Shown here piece after piece: positions 8,713-17,767 of a stretch of 60,946 nt of DNA. The position numbers and the translations under genes were made by a program. The DNA is taken from positions 1 to 60,946 of the forward strand of contig NZ_JAUMUI010000013.1 of NCBI RefSeq assembly GCF_030530745.1, written 5' to 3'. Position 1 is the first letter of the stretch. Every line of letters starts with the position of its first letter. This DNA comes from Neisseria sp. Its GTDB lineage: Bacteria > Pseudomonadota > Gammaproteobacteria > Burkholderiales > Neisseriaceae. The notes beneath the pieces were generated by a model. The model searched no databases, was not told where the DNA came from, and saw nothing but the letters and a program-made list of their open reading frames with translations.

Positions 8713-9177
8713 ATGCAAGGCGATAAAGCTGTTATCGATTATATGAACGAACTTTTGGCAGGCGAACTGGCCGCCCGCGATCAATATTTCATCCACTCGC
8801 GCATGTATGCCGAATGGGGCTACAACAAACTGTTTGAACGCCTGAACCACGAGATGGAAGAAGAAACCGGCCACGCCGAGGCGTTTATCCGCCGCATTCT
8901 GATGCTGGGCGGCACGCCCGGTATGGTTCCGGCCAAAATCAACGTGGGTGCAGATGTGCCTGCGGCTCTGAAAGCCGATTTGAACACCGAGCTGGAAGTG
9001 CAGGCGGCACTGAAAAAAGGCATCAAACTGTGCGAAGAAAAGCAGGACTACGTTACCCGTGATTTGATGATTGCCCAATTGAAAGACACCGAAGAAGACC
9101 ACGCCCATTGGCTTGAGCAGCAATTGCGCCTGATTGATTTGGTGGGTATCCAAAACTACCTGCAAAGCCAGCTGTAA
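8713..9177 (+). CDS. bfrA: Bacterioferritin subunit A (ferroxidase type)
   Basis: A 154-residue ferritin-fold subunit that oxidises Fe(II) and stores it in a 24-mer shell. The ferroxidase ligands E18, E51 and H54 and the second pair in DLNTELEVQ (about 93) and DTEEDHAHW (about 125-129) are present. Residue 52, the haem-ligating Met in ordinary bacterioferritins, is Thr, so this subunit should not bind haem by itself. The pattern is that of Neisseria BfrA. It is followed 24 bases later by bfrB, which has the complementary defect. A GAAAGGAC ribosome site precedes the ATG. Confidence 0.94.
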   Translation: MQGDKAVIDYMNELLAGELAARDQYFIHSRMYAEWGYNKLFERLNHEMEEETGHAEAFIRRILMLGGTPGMVPAKINVGADVPAALKADLNTELEVQAALKKGIKLCEEKQDYVTRDLMIAQLKDTEEDHAHWLEQQLRLIDLVGIQNYLQSQL

Positions 9178-9201
9178 CAGGCCGTCTGAAAGGAGATTGT
9201 C

Positions 9202-9675
9202 ATGCAAGGCGACCGTTTGGTTATCCGCGAGTTAAACAAAAACCTGGGCTTGCTGCTGGTTACCATCAACCAATATTTCCTGCACGCCCGCATTTTGAAA
9301 AACTGGGGTTTGGAAGAGTTGGGCGGACATTTCTACAAACAGTCTATCGTGGAAATGAAAGCCGCCGACGATATCATCGAGCGCATTCTGCTGCTTGAGG
9401 GGCTGCCCAATCTGCAAGATTTGGGCAAGCTGTTAATCGGCGAGAGCACCGAAGAAATCATTAAGTGCGATTTGACCAAAGAGCAGGAAAAACACGCCGC
9501 GCTGGTGGAAGCGATTGCATTGTGCGAAGAGAAGCAGGATTATGTTTCGCGCGATTTGCTCGAAAAGCTGAAAGACACCAACGAAGAGCATATCGACTGG
9601 CTGGAAACCCAGCAGGAACTGATTGCCGGCATGGGCTTGCCCAACTATCTGCAAACCGGGGCGCAAGAGGACTGA
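9202..9675 (+). CDS. bfrB: Bacterioferritin subunit B (haem-binding type)
   Basis: A 157-residue ferritin-fold subunit. Met52 (VEMKAAD) is kept, as needed for bis-Met haem binding at the dimer interface. Two ferroxidase ligands are lost: position 18 is Leu and position 54 is Ala. It should therefore bind haem but not oxidise iron well, the reverse of bfrA. Neisseria bacterioferritin is known to contain two subunit types. It is co-transcribed with bfrA, and the 24-base spacer contains a DUS and an AAGGAG site. A strong terminator follows. Confidence 0.94.
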   Translation: MQGDRLVIRELNKNLGLLLVTINQYFLHARILKNWGLEELGGHFYKQSIVEMKAADDIIERILLLEGLPNLQDLGKLLIGESTEEIIKCDLTKEQEKHAALVEAIALCEEKQDYVSRDLLEKLKDTNEEHIDWLETQQELIAGMGLPNYLQTGAQED

Positions 9676-9726
9676 CACACAAACCACTGCCAAATACAGC
9701 AGTCTGATTGGGCACCGCCAAACAAA

Positions 9727-9759
9727 CGGCATACTTTCGGGTATGCCGTTTTTCTTTCG
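9727..9759 (+). terminator. Rho-independent terminator of bfrAB
   Basis: The 9-bp stem ACGGCATAC/GTATGCCGT with a short loop is followed by TTTTTCTTTC, 50 bases after the bfrB stop. Confidence 0.85.
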
Positions 9760-9831
9760 GGTTTGTTTTCAGACGGCCTGAAACCTTTGCAAAAATATTT
9801 AAGGCCGTCTGAAAGGCTTAAATCCCGCATT

Positions 9832-9914
9832 AGTATGGGTAGGTTGGGTCGAAGACCCAACAAAAACTTCAAGAAAATAATCATGTTGGGTTTTCAACCC
9901 AACCTACCCATACT
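9832..9914. repeat. Second type of double-hairpin repeat
   Basis: The arms AGTATGGGTAGGTTGGGT (left) and AACCCAACCTACCCATACT (right) are inverted. Each is followed or preceded by its own complementary half (GGGTCGAAGACCC left, GGTTTTCAACC right), so each side can fold alone. The core is AT-rich. This word family differs from the repeats at 0.6 and 14.2 kb but has the same architecture. It lies between convergent bfrB and recB. Confidence 0.75.
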
Positions 9915-9968
9915 GAACATTTCAAACGGCCTTTTATTTGCAAAAACCTCTATATAAACACATAAAAA

Positions 9969-12900
9969 TCAACCGCTTTCCAGCCAGTCGGCCAGCAGGC
10001 CGGTATCGATATCCCAGGCCCAGATGCCGTTGCCGCTGCCGTCGAGGCCGCGCAAAAAGAGGTAGCGCACGGCGATTTTCGGCACAGGCTGCTGCCGCGA
10101 ACGGAAATAGCGGGCGGCGGCGACGGCGTAAATCAGGGCTTGCAGGTAATAGTGGTGGTGCGCCACAGCTTCGTTCATGGCCGCTTGGTGGTAATCGGCG
10201 GCGGTTTGTCCGAGATGGTTGGATTTGTAGTCGATTAAGGTAACGAGGCCGTCTGAATGCAGGCACACCATGTCGATAAAGCCGTTTAAAAAACCTTTTA
10301 CATCGTTGAAATCCAACAGTTGCGCGGCGGCGGCACATTCGACCGGCAGGCCGTTATCGGGGCGGGCGAACCATTGCTGCAAATGCTTGAGCGAGAAATC
10401 GTGCATATACAGCGTGAATGCCATTTCGGCGCGGCGGCGGTTGGCGGGGGTGCCGGCGAGCGTGCCGCCGCCCAGCGGGGCAAAGCGGGTGTGCTCGAGC
10501 ATGGTTTCGACGGCCTGCTGCCAGTGCGGCTCGAAGCCGTAGCGTTCGAGGGAGGTGCGCACGAGTTCGCTTTGGCCGGAGGCGGGCGCGGAAAAGTCGA
10601 ACTGTTCCAAAATTTCGTGCAGGCACACGCCAGCATCGGCACCGCGGGCAAAGGCATGGATATCGAGGCCGGGCGGGTTTTCAGACGGCCTGAATACGGG
10701 CGTATTTTCGGTTTCGGCGGCGTCGATGGCAGGTTGCAGCTCTTCGCGGCCGTGCTCTTCCGCGTTGCTGCGGTGGCGGGTTTGGCGGCTCAAACCGGTG
10801 AAGCTGGTGTGGCGTATGGTCTTAAAACGGCGCTCGGGCAGGGTTTGGGCTTGGTAGCGGCCGCTTGAAACCGTTGGCATCCGGTAACTTGCTGCCGGCG
10901 GTGCGCTTTCTATGAAAGCAAAGTCGGTGTTTGGCGGGGCGTTTTCGATAAAACGCTGCCAGTTGTGTTTCAGCAGGGCGGCTTTTTCGGTTTTTTCGGC
11001 GGCGGTATAGGCGGCTTCGGTTTCGGCGCGGCCTGCATTTTCGCCGCCTTCGAGCAGGTAGGCCAGCGGGTTGCGGGGCGTGTCGCCGCAATGGGCGGCA
11101 TACACGGTTAAGCGTTCTTCGGCGCGTGTGAGGGCCACATAGAGCAGGCGCAGGTTTTCGCTGAGGGCTTCGTCGGCCAGGCGGTTACGATCGCTTTCGT
11201 CCGGCTGGTGCGGAGCGAGCAGTTCGGCCTGCCCGTTGCGGTGGAGAATCTGCCAGTGTTTGTTTTCGGCGGGTTTGGCGTCCCACGCAAACGGGCAGAA
11301 CACCACGGGATACTGCAAGCCTTTGGCAGCGTGCATGGTAACGATTTTCACCAGATTTTCATCGCTTTCCAGCCGCAGCAGGTTGCTGTCGGGGTGGCTG
11401 CGGCCCTCTTCTGAGGCTGTTTGAATCTGTGCCAGCAGCCATTGGTGCAGCGCGGCGGGGCTGAGGCTTTGTTCGCTTTCTTCGGCCAGCCGCTCGATAA
11501 TCTGGTGGTAGTTGGTGAGGCTGCGCTCGTTGCCTTGCGCCAGCAGCCGCGCTTCGATGCCGTGGCGCGCGGCAAACTGCTGCATGGCGGTGTAGATGCC
11601 GTATTGCTGCCAGGTTTCGGCGGCGGTTTGCGCCGGTGCAATCCATTCGAGCAGGCTGCTTTCGTTGCGGTTGAGGGCGTAGAGTTCGGCGGCGGTTTGG
11701 CGGAACAGCACGCCGCCGAGCACGAAGCGCAGCGGCCCGGTGTCGTGCGGTTGCAGCCAGAAGCCGAGCAGGGCGGCGAGGGCGGCGGCTTCTTCGGTGG
11801 CGAACACCGATTCGCGGCTTAACAGCACGCTTTGGATGCCGCGCTTTTTCAATTCGGCGGCCACCATCTGCCCTTCGTGGTGCTTGCGCACCAACACGGC
11901 AATCTGCCCCGCTTGCAGCGGTTTTCCGGCTTCATCGGGGTGTTTTTGGTAGTTCAGACGGCCTGAGGCGGCTTGGTTGAGCAGGCCGGCGGTTTCGTCG
12001 GCGCAGTATTCGGCAGCGCGGTGGCGCAGAATGTCTTTGTTACCGCCCTCGTCGGGGCGGTTGAGCCAGCGCACCTGTATGGCGCTGCCGCCGCCGTTCA
12101 GACGGCAGGTTTCGCGTGCGGCACCAACATCGGCATAGCCGATATGGTCGAGCACGAACGGGCGGTTTTTTTGCTTGAAAAGGGCGTTGATGCCGCGTAT
12201 CAGGCTGCCGTGGCTGCGGTGGTTGACCGCCAGCGTGTAGTGTTTGCCGGCATCGCGCGCGGCTTGCAGGTAGGCGTGGATGTCGGCGCCGCGGAAGCTG
12301 TAGATGGCTTGTTTGGGATCGCCCACCAGAAACAGCGGGCGGTTTTGTGCGGCGAACAGGCGGCTGAAAACGGTGTATTGCAGCGGGTCGGTGTCTTGGA
12401 ATTCGTCTATCAGCGCGGCCTGCCACTCGGCGGCGGCGGTTTGCGCCAGTGTGGCGGCGTGCGCGCCGGTGGTGAGGGCGTTGTAAACGTCGAGCAGCAG
12501 ATCGTCGAACACGCGCTCGCGGCGGTTTTTTTTGCTTTCGGCCAGCGCGGCGGCGAGGTGGTCGAGCAGGTCGAAGTAGAGGGCGGCGAGGGCGTCTTGT
12601 TCGGCTTGGGCGACGCTTGCCAGTTTGCGGCCGAACTCTGCCAGTTTGTTGAGTTCGGCTTGGGTTTCGGCATCCACCGTTTTGCCTTTTTTAAGCTTGC
12701 CGGGCAGTACGTCGGCGGAAAAGTTTTCGAGGCGGTTGAAAAAATCATCTTTTTTCTTGGCTTCTTTCGGCACGTCGGGCAGGCGGTTGTGTTCTGCGGC
12801 CTGTTGCAGGGTGGCGAAGAGTTCTTGATAGGAAGGTTTTCTGAAATAGTTGCCGTTTAAAACGGTTGCAGACAGCGCCCAGAATTTTTCTTCCAAAACG

Positions 12901-13616
12901 GGCAGGGCGGTGCGGATTTCTTGCCAGATTTGTTCCAATCCGGCATAGCTTGCGGCCAAATCGCTTACAGGCCGTCTGAAAACCAAATAGGGGCGGGAGG
13001 TAAAGTTTTTAACGGCAGCCAAGGCGGTTTGCGGGGTTTGGCGGTGTTTGAATACCAATTGCGCCAATAAAGGGTCGGGCGCTACTTTTTCGCGCCAGAA
13101 ATCCTGCGCGGGCACGAGCAGGCGCTCGCGGGAGTCGTCGGTGAGTTCCACGTCGAACGGTACTTGGCACAGAAAGGCATAATCGCGCAGCAGCCGCTGG
13201 CAGAAGCCGTGTATGGTGTAAATCGCGGCGTTGTCGAACCGGCCGACGGCGGCCTTCAGGCGCACAATCAGCCGCTCGCGGCTTTCTTGCCGCAGGGCCT
13301 GTTGCAGCAGCGGCAGGATAAAGTTGTCGCCGGGGTGGCGGCTGCGGCAGTGGTTTTGCAGGCCGTCTGAAGTGCTGCCGTGTTCCAATGCCGATAAGGC
13401 GTCGTCCAAACGCGCGCGCAGGCGGGTTTTCAGCTCGGCGGTGGCGGCTTTGGTGAAGGTAACCACCAGCACGCTTTCAACCGGCATTTTTTCGAGCACA
13501 ATCAGGCGGGTGAAGAGGGCGGCGATGTTGTAGGTTTTGCCCGTGCCGGCCGAGGCTTCAATCAGGTTGGTGCCTTCGATGGCGATGGCGAGGGGGTCGA
13601 ACGGCTGTGCGTGCAT
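9969..13616 (-). CDS. recB: Exodeoxyribonuclease V subunit beta
   Basis: The RecB helicase-nuclease of the RecBCD complex, for double-strand-break repair and recombination. From the ATG at 13616 it has 1215 residues. The SF1 Walker A ASAGTGKT is at 21-28, the Walker B DEFQDTD is near 405, and the later helicase motifs VTMHAAKGLQYP and LLYVALTRAEERL follow. The C-terminal nuclease domain has VTLIDYKSNHLG (about 1127), the catalytic Asp-x-Lys. An upstream in-frame start would encode a DUS and a non-family leader, so I prefer the ATG at MHAQPFDPL. recC and recD are not in the window. Several DUS lie inside the gene. Confidence 0.95.
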   Translation of the reverse strand: MHAQPFDPLAIAIEGTNLIEASAGTGKTYNIAALFTRLIVLEKMPVESVLVVTFTKAATAELKTRLRARLDDALSALEHGSTSDGLQNHCRSRHPGDNFILPLLQQALRQESRERLIVRLKAAVGRFDNAAIYTIHGFCQRLLRDYAFLCQVPFDVELTDDSRERLLVPAQDFWREKVAPDPLLAQLVFKHRQTPQTALAAVKNFTSRPYLVFRRPVSDLAASYAGLEQIWQEIRTALPVLEEKFWALSATVLNGNYFRKPSYQELFATLQQAAEHNRLPDVPKEAKKKDDFFNRLENFSADVLPGKLKKGKTVDAETQAELNKLAEFGRKLASVAQAEQDALAALYFDLLDHLAAALAESKKNRRERVFDDLLLDVYNALTTGAHAATLAQTAAAEWQAALIDEFQDTDPLQYTVFSRLFAAQNRPLFLVGDPKQAIYSFRGADIHAYLQAARDAGKHYTLAVNHRSHGSLIRGINALFKQKNRPFVLDHIGYADVGAARETCRLNGGGSAIQVRWLNRPDEGGNKDILRHRAAEYCADETAGLLNQAASGRLNYQKHPDEAGKPLQAGQIAVLVRKHHEGQMVAAELKKRGIQSVLLSRESVFATEEAAALAALLGFWLQPHDTGPLRFVLGGVLFRQTAAELYALNRNESSLLEWIAPAQTAAETWQQYGIYTAMQQFAARHGIEARLLAQGNERSLTNYHQIIERLAEESEQSLSPAALHQWLLAQIQTASEEGRSHPDSNLLRLESDENLVKIVTMHAAKGLQYPVVFCPFAWDAKPAENKHWQILHRNGQAELLAPHQPDESDRNRLADEALSENLRLLYVALTRAEERLTVYAAHCGDTPRNPLAYLLEGGENAGRAETEAAYTAAEKTEKAALLKHNWQRFIENAPPNTDFAFIESAPPAASYRMPTVSSGRYQAQTLPERRFKTIRHTSFTGLSRQTRHRSNAEEHGREELQPAIDAAETENTPVFRPSENPPGLDIHAFARGADAGVCLHEILEQFDFSAPASGQSELVRTSLERYGFEPHWQQAVETMLEHTRFAPLGGGTLAGTPANRRRAEMAFTLYMHDFSLKHLQQWFARPDNGLPVECAAAAQLLDFNDVKGFLNGFIDMVCLHSDGLVTLIDYKSNHLGQTAADYHQAAMNEAVAHHHYYLQALIYAVAAARYFRSRQQPVPKIAVRYLFLRGLDGSGNGIWAWDIDTGLLADWLESG

Positions 13617-13761
13617 GGCGGCTTGGAAAATAGGTTGGAAGTAGGGCGGTTTTGATTTCAGACGGCCTGAAGCGTTTGCAAATCCATACCGGTGTTTGCA
13701 GTGCGGTGCCGTATGCGGGCATGGGCGCACGCAAACGGTTTTGGGTTCCTAATCTTTGGTT

Positions 13762-14031
13762 TTATTCTTTGATGATGCCGCGCGCTTTGAGCAGGGCGGT
13801 TTTGAAGTCTTCTTCGTAATCTTTCTGCACGCCCGGAACCGGATCGTGTTTGCCGCGGCCGCTCATTTTCAGGTGGTAGATAATCACTTCGTCGGTCAGT
13901 TCGGCAAGCGGTTTGTCGAAGCCCGCTTCGTCGGCGATTTTCTGCAAAACCTGCGGCAGGTTCAGCTCGGGGTCTTTCGACCAATAGGGTTGCAGCAGTT
14001 CGAGCAGTTCGCGTAAACGGCGGCTTCTCAT
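13762..14031 (-). CDS. yihD: YihD family protein (DUF1040)
   Basis: An 89-residue protein closely resembling E. coli YihD, a conserved small cytosolic protein of unknown function. The family signature is clear: [13 protein letters not shown] near the start, [12 protein letters not shown] in the middle, and the C-terminus [20 protein letters not shown], nearly identical to E. coli. Full length for the family. It is transcribed toward recB, with a 145-base spacer, and could be co-transcribed with it. Confidence 0.9.
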   Translation of the reverse strand: MRSRRLRELLELLQPYWSKDPELNLPQVLQKIADEAGFDKPLAELTDEVIIYHLKMSGRGKHDPVPGVQKDYEEDFKTALLKARGIIKE

Positions 14032-14098
14032 GGCGGTTCCTTTTTGTGGCGGTGAAAGCGGGTAGTGTAAGGGTTTTTGCGGTGCGGCACAAAGGTAT

Positions 14099-14132
14099 CA
14101 GGCCGTCTGAACAATTGTTTTCAGACGGCCTG
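14099..14132 (-). terminator. DUS inverted-pair hairpin
   Basis: CAGGCCGTCTGAA and its complement flank an 8-base loop between the glutaredoxin-like gene and yihD. Confidence 0.55.
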
Positions 14133-14183
14133 AAGTTTGCAGGGCACAGGCTTTTATAGTAACCGGCTTAAGAAAAAGTACAT

Positions 14184-14263
14184 CCGTCATACTCGGGCTT
14201 GACCCGAGTATCTCCGATTTTAAAGAAAAATAAAGATACTCGGGTCAAGCCCGAGTATGTCGG
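14184..14263. repeat. Double-hairpin palindromic repeat, copy 3
   Basis: CCGTCATACTCGGGCTTGAC and GTCAAGCCCGAGTATGTCGG flank an AT-rich core; one base breaks the outer symmetry. It is the same family as at 564 and 6229. Confidence 0.8.
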
Positions 14264-14284
14264 AGCGGTTGCTGAACAAGCGGT

Positions 14285-14548
14285 TTAACTCTGGCGGCAG
14301 GCGTGCAAAAACGCCTGCAATTTGGGTTCGTCTAAAAACCAGTGGCAGATTTCGGTGCCGCCGTGCAGCAAAACGGGCACCAGCTCGTTGTATTGTTCTT
14401 CCAGCTGCGGGTCGCTGTCCACGTCGATAATTTCCAAATCAAACCCGTATTCGGCTTGGTAGGGCAGCAGGGCGTCGCGCATTTTGCGGCACAGGCTGCA
14501 ATATTCGCGGAACATCAGCGTTAACGCCAAACGGTTTTCAGACGGCAT
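14285..14548 (-). CDS. Glutaredoxin family protein (DUF836)
   Basis: An 87-residue thioredoxin-fold protein with the active-site-like CSLC at C17-C20, followed by a helix and IIDVDSDPQLEEQYNELVPVLLHGG, which carries the cis-Pro (VPVL). This is the DUF836 glutaredoxin-like family, probably a cytosolic thiol reductant of unknown partner. Its start overlaps the 3' end of pcnB by 11 bases, so the two are translationally linked. Confidence 0.82.
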   Translation of the reverse strand: MPSENRLALTLMFREYCSLCRKMRDALLPYQAEYGFDLEIIDVDSDPQLEEQYNELVPVLLHGGTEICHWFLDEPKLQAFLHACRQS

Positions 14549-15884
14549 GGTTGCTGCTTTCTTTCTTTTTGCGCGGTTTGCGGCGGCGTTTGCGTTTTTC
14601 TCCGCTTTCCCGGCTGCTTTCTTGTTCCTGCTTGGCGCTCATCAGCAGGCGGGTTTCGTCGTCGGCGTGTTGGAAGGCCGTCCACCATTGCGCCAGTTCG
14701 GGGTCGGCGCTGCCCGTTTCGGCGCGCAGCAGCAGAAAATCATAGGCGGCGCGAAAGCGCGGCTGGGCAATCAGGCGGTGCGGCCGTGCGCCGCGGCGGT
14801 TGGCAAACTGCGGTTGGAGCTGCCAGATTTCGCGCATGGTGGCGGAAAACCGCTGCGGCACGCCCCAGCCTTTTTCGATGTCGCGCAGCCCGTTAACGGC
14901 CTGCGTGAGTGCGGGCGCGGGTTTGAGGCCGGCGGCGAGGTTGCGCTGCCAATGGTTTTCGAGCTGCGGCCACATCACGGCGGCCAGCACGAAACCCACC
15001 GACACCGGTTTGTCGGCGCGCAAACGCTCGTCGGTGTTGCGCAGTGCCGGCGTAACGATGTTCTGCCCGCCTTTGCCCGCCTGTTGCAGGGCAGTGAGAA
15101 TAGGGTGGATGCCGGCGGCCACGCCCAAGCGTTCCAACTGAGTCAGGCATTGCAGGGCGTGGCCGGAAAACAGCAGCTTCATGATTTCGTCGAACAGGCG
15201 CGCCGCCGGCTCCTGTTTCAGACGGCCTGCATACTCCGCAATAGGTTCGGCGGTTTCCCGTTCCACTTCAAACCCGAGCTTGGCCGACAGGCGCACGGCA
15301 CGCAGCACGCGCACGGGGTCTTCCTGATAGCGCGCGGCAGGGTTGCCGATCATCACCAGCCTGCGTGCGCGGATGTCGGCCACACCGTGGTGGAAATCGG
15401 TAATCTGTTGGCGTATCGGGTCGTAATACAGTGCGTTGCAGGTGAAGTCGCGGCGCATGGCGTCTTCTTCCATGCTGCCGTAGGTGTTGTCTTTCATGAT
15501 GCGGCCGTGTTCGTTGTGCTGCACCTTGCCGCCGCCGCGGAACGTGGTTACTTCGATGGTTTCCGGCCCCACCATCACATGCACGATCTGAAAGCGCCGG
15601 CCGATGATGCGGCTGCGGCGGAAGATTTTGCGCACCTGTTCGGGCGTGGCATCGGTGGCCACGTCGAAATCTTTCGGCTCGATGCCCAGCAGCAGGTCGC
15701 GCACCGCCCCGCCCACCACATAGGCTTCGAAACCTTCGTTGTGCAGACGGCGCACCACTTTTTCGGCGGCGAAGCTGAGCATGTCGGCGCTGATGCGGTG
15801 TCCGGCGAACGGAACCACTTCTTTGCGCGCGCGCGCTTTGCCCGATTTGCCGGGCAGCACCTTGTGCAGCCATTTTTTCAACAT
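14538..15884 (-). CDS. pcnB: Poly(A) polymerase I
   Basis: A class II nucleotidyltransferase that adds poly(A) tails to RNA 3' ends and marks them for decay. The signature VVGGAVRDLLLGIEPKDFDVATDA gives the GG-x-RD motif and catalytic Asp-x-Asp, followed by the RNA-binding motif RRDFTCNALYYD. The C-terminus is a Lys/Arg-rich tail, as in other PcnB. I chose the ATG at 15884 (448 residues, MLKKWLHKVLPG) because GGAA lies 6 bases before it; an ATG at 15899 and a TTG at 15905 are in frame. CCA-adding enzyme is the main alternative, but the basic tail and length favour PcnB. Confidence 0.9.
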   Translation of the reverse strand: MLKKWLHKVLPGKSGKARARKEVVPFAGHRISADMLSFAAEKVVRRLHNEGFEAYVVGGAVRDLLLGIEPKDFDVATDATPEQVRKIFRRSRIIGRRFQIVHVMVGPETIEVTTFRGGGKVQHNEHGRIMKDNTYGSMEEDAMRRDFTCNALYYDPIRQQITDFHHGVADIRARRLVMIGNPAARYQEDPVRVLRAVRLSAKLGFEVERETAEPIAEYAGRLKQEPAARLFDEIMKLLFSGHALQCLTQLERLGVAAGIHPILTALQQAGKGGQNIVTPALRNTDERLRADKPVSVGFVLAAVMWPQLENHWQRNLAAGLKPAPALTQAVNGLRDIEKGWGVPQRFSATMREIWQLQPQFANRRGARPHRLIAQPRFRAAYDFLLLRAETGSADPELAQWWTAFQHADDETRLLMSAKQEQESSRESGEKRKRRRKPRKKKESSNHAV

Positions 15885-16155
15885 AATTGTTCCAGCCATA
15901 AACAAGGCCGTCTGAAACGCCTGAAACCTTTGCAGAAAGCCCTGCGTGCAAACCTTTCTGCAAAGGTTTCAGATGGCCTGGGTTACCAACGGGCGGGTCT
16001 GCCTGCCAAACCCGCCCCACTTTGTAAAACGGCGCATTATACCCCATCGTTACATACCGCGCATAAAGCGCCCGCAGCGCAACGCACATACCGCTTTTTC
16101 GGCTATAATTCTGTATATTCCGCAACATACCGTGCCAAACCTAAGAGAACGCACC

Positions 16156-16341
16156 ATGTATCACTATAAATCCGAAGCTACCCGGTTTCTCGACGACTAC
16201 ATCGAAAAACACCCCGAAGAAGCCGAACAGCGCCTGAAAAACCGCGCCCTTCTGTGGGACGTGGAACTCAACCCCGAAGAACAGGCGGGCTACGAGGCGG
16301 CCAAGCTGCCGAAAAAGCCTTACGCCTACCAGCCCGACTGA
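16156..16341 (+). CDS. DUF3460 family protein
   Basis: A 61-residue soluble protein beginning MYHYKSEATRFLDDYIEKHPE and ending LPKKPYAYQPD, the signature of the betaproteobacterial DUF3460 family, whose function is unknown. It is charged, without membrane segment or cysteine. The ATG at 16156 is chosen over longer in-frame extensions, which would read through an intergenic DUS. It is the first gene of a rightward run; the O-methyltransferase gene starts 25 bases later. Confidence 0.82.
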   Translation: MYHYKSEATRFLDDYIEKHPEEAEQRLKNRALLWDVELNPEEQAGYEAAKLPKKPYAYQPD

Positions 16342-16366
16342 TATTTTTCAGACGGCCTTTGCAGTC

Positions 16367-17035
16367 ATGGCAATCCACAAACACAATATCGACCCGCAGC
16401 TTGCCGGCTACCTGGACAGCATCGGCGAACCCGAACCGCCCGTTTTGGCCGCCCTGCGCCGGCGTACCGCAGGACACCGTTTGGGCAGAATGGCCATCGC
16501 CCCCGGTCAGGCCGCCCTGCTCACTTGGCTGGCGCGGCTTATCCGTGCCGAACGCTATCTCGAAGTGGGCGTGTTTACCGGCTACAGCAGCACCGCCATG
16601 GCTTTGGCTTTGCCGCCCGAAGGCACCGTTACCGCCTGCGACATCAACGTTACCTTTACCGATATCGCCCGTGAAACCTGGCAGGCCGCAGGCGTGGCGC
16701 ACAAAATCACCCTGCACCTGCAGCCCGCGCTGCTCACGCTCGACGACCTGATTGCCGAAGGCCGCAGCGGCACTTACGACATCGCCCTGATTGATGCCGA
16801 CAAACCGCCCACCCCGCAATATTTCGAGCGCTGCCTGCAACTGGTGCGCAGCGGCGGCATCATCGCCATCGACAACGTATTGCTCGGAGGGCGCGTGCTG
16901 CAGCCCGTTACCGCCGACAGCCCGGGTGCCCACGCCGTTTTGCAGGCATTCAACCGAAACCTGCCGCACGATAACCGCATCATCCCCATCACCCTGCCCG
17001 TGGGCGACGGCCTCACCCTGCTGTTGAAAAAATAA
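16367..17035 (+). CDS. Class I SAM-dependent O-methyltransferase
   Basis: A 222-residue methyltransferase of the caffeoyl-CoA/catechol OMT-like family. The SAM-binding motif I is YLEVGVFTGYSSTAMALALP (about 65-84), the acidic post-motif is TACDIN, and the metal/substrate motif is DIALIDADKP (about 138-147), followed by GGIIAIDNVLLGG. These suggest a divalent-cation-dependent O-methyltransferase for a small hydroxylated aromatic. The substrate cannot be read from sequence. The lipoprotein gene follows 13 bases later, so they probably share a transcript. Confidence 0.85.
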   Translation: MAIHKHNIDPQLAGYLDSIGEPEPPVLAALRRRTAGHRLGRMAIAPGQAALLTWLARLIRAERYLEVGVFTGYSSTAMALALPPEGTVTACDINVTFTDIARETWQAAGVAHKITLHLQPALLTLDDLIAEGRSGTYDIALIDADKPPTPQYFERCLQLVRSGGIIAIDNVLLGGRVLQPVTADSPGAHAVLQAFNRNLPHDNRIIPITLPVGDGLTLLLKK

Positions 17036-17048
17036 CCGCGAGGACATC

Positions 17049-17714
17049 ATGAACCCCAAACTCCCCGCCCTGCTGCTTTCTTCCGTTTTACTGCTGAACG
17101 CCTGCGCCAATACGGGCGCTCCGCCGCCTTCCGCAACGCAAGGCAATACGCCTGATGCGCGCATTCCTTACCCCGAACCCGACACTGAGGCGCAAATCAA
17201 CAGGCTGGGCATTCAGATAGCCCGTTTGGAAAGGCAGGTGGAAAGCCTGCAAACCCGCGTGCGCCAATTGGAACGCCGTACACCGGCCGCCCGTCCGCAG
17301 GCGCGCTCCGGCGGCAGTAAGACGGCACCGGCCGCACCCGCCCGCCCCGCTGACAACGGTTACGATAACGCCCTCAAACACTACCACAGCGGCAATTACG
17401 CCGCCGCCATCGCCCTGCTGCGCGGTGCCGACAGTGACGGCAGCGGCAGCGACGATGCCCGCCGGCGCATGTATCTGCTGTTGCAAAGCCATCAGCGCAT
17501 GGGCAACTGCGAGTCGGTTATCAACATCGGCAACCGCTTTGCCAACCGTTTCCGCAACAATGTCCAATCATCCGAGGCGCTGTTCAGTGTGGGCTCGTGC
17601 CAATACCGTATGCAGCAGAAGGATATTGCCCGCGACACTTGGCGAAAACTGGTTCGAACCTACCCCGACAGCCCCGCCGCCAAACGCGCCTATGCCGAAT
17701 TGAAAAAACGGTAA
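17049..17714 (+). CDS. TPR lipoprotein, YbgF/CpoB-like
   Basis: A 221-residue envelope lipoprotein. A signal peptide ends in the lipobox LLNAC (lipidated Cys19). Residues 45-80 form a coiled coil (INRLGIQIARLERQVESLQTRVRQLERR). After an Ala/Pro linker, residues 105-221 hold tetratricopeptide repeats (YDNALKHYHSGNYAAAIALL...). This order matches YbgF/CpoB of the Tol-Pal region, except that it is lipidated and no tol or pal genes are near. It may coordinate outer-membrane constriction or peptidoglycan synthesis; that is inference from the domains. Confidence 0.75.
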   Translation: MNPKLPALLLSSVLLLNACANTGAPPPSATQGNTPDARIPYPEPDTEAQINRLGIQIARLERQVESLQTRVRQLERRTPAARPQARSGGSKTAPAAPARPADNGYDNALKHYHSGNYAAAIALLRGADSDGSGSDDARRRMYLLLQSHQRMGNCESVINIGNRFANRFRNNVQSSEALFSVGSCQYRMQQKDIARDTWRKLVRTYPDSPAAKRAYAELKKR

Positions 17715-17767
17715 CGGCCGTCTGAAAATATTTACCGATAACCATTTATGAAAGAGAAAGTGAAACC

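Noticed and set aside
8483-8746. 87-codon frame rich in Lys, Ile and Phe upstream of bfrA
   Set aside because: It overlaps the bfrA start, contains the likely bfrA promoter, and its composition follows the AT-rich spacer. No family resemblance.
11973-12860. Long rightward frame opposite recB (295 codons)
   Set aside because: It is the antisense shadow of recB in GC-rich codons; the recB frame carries the conserved motifs. The same holds for long frames opposite typA, fadD, pcnB and pflB.
14484-16169. 561-codon rightward frame opposite pcnB and the glutaredoxin-like gene
   Set aside because: It is antisense to two recognised genes and Gly/Phe/His-rich as mirror frames are here; no domain seen.
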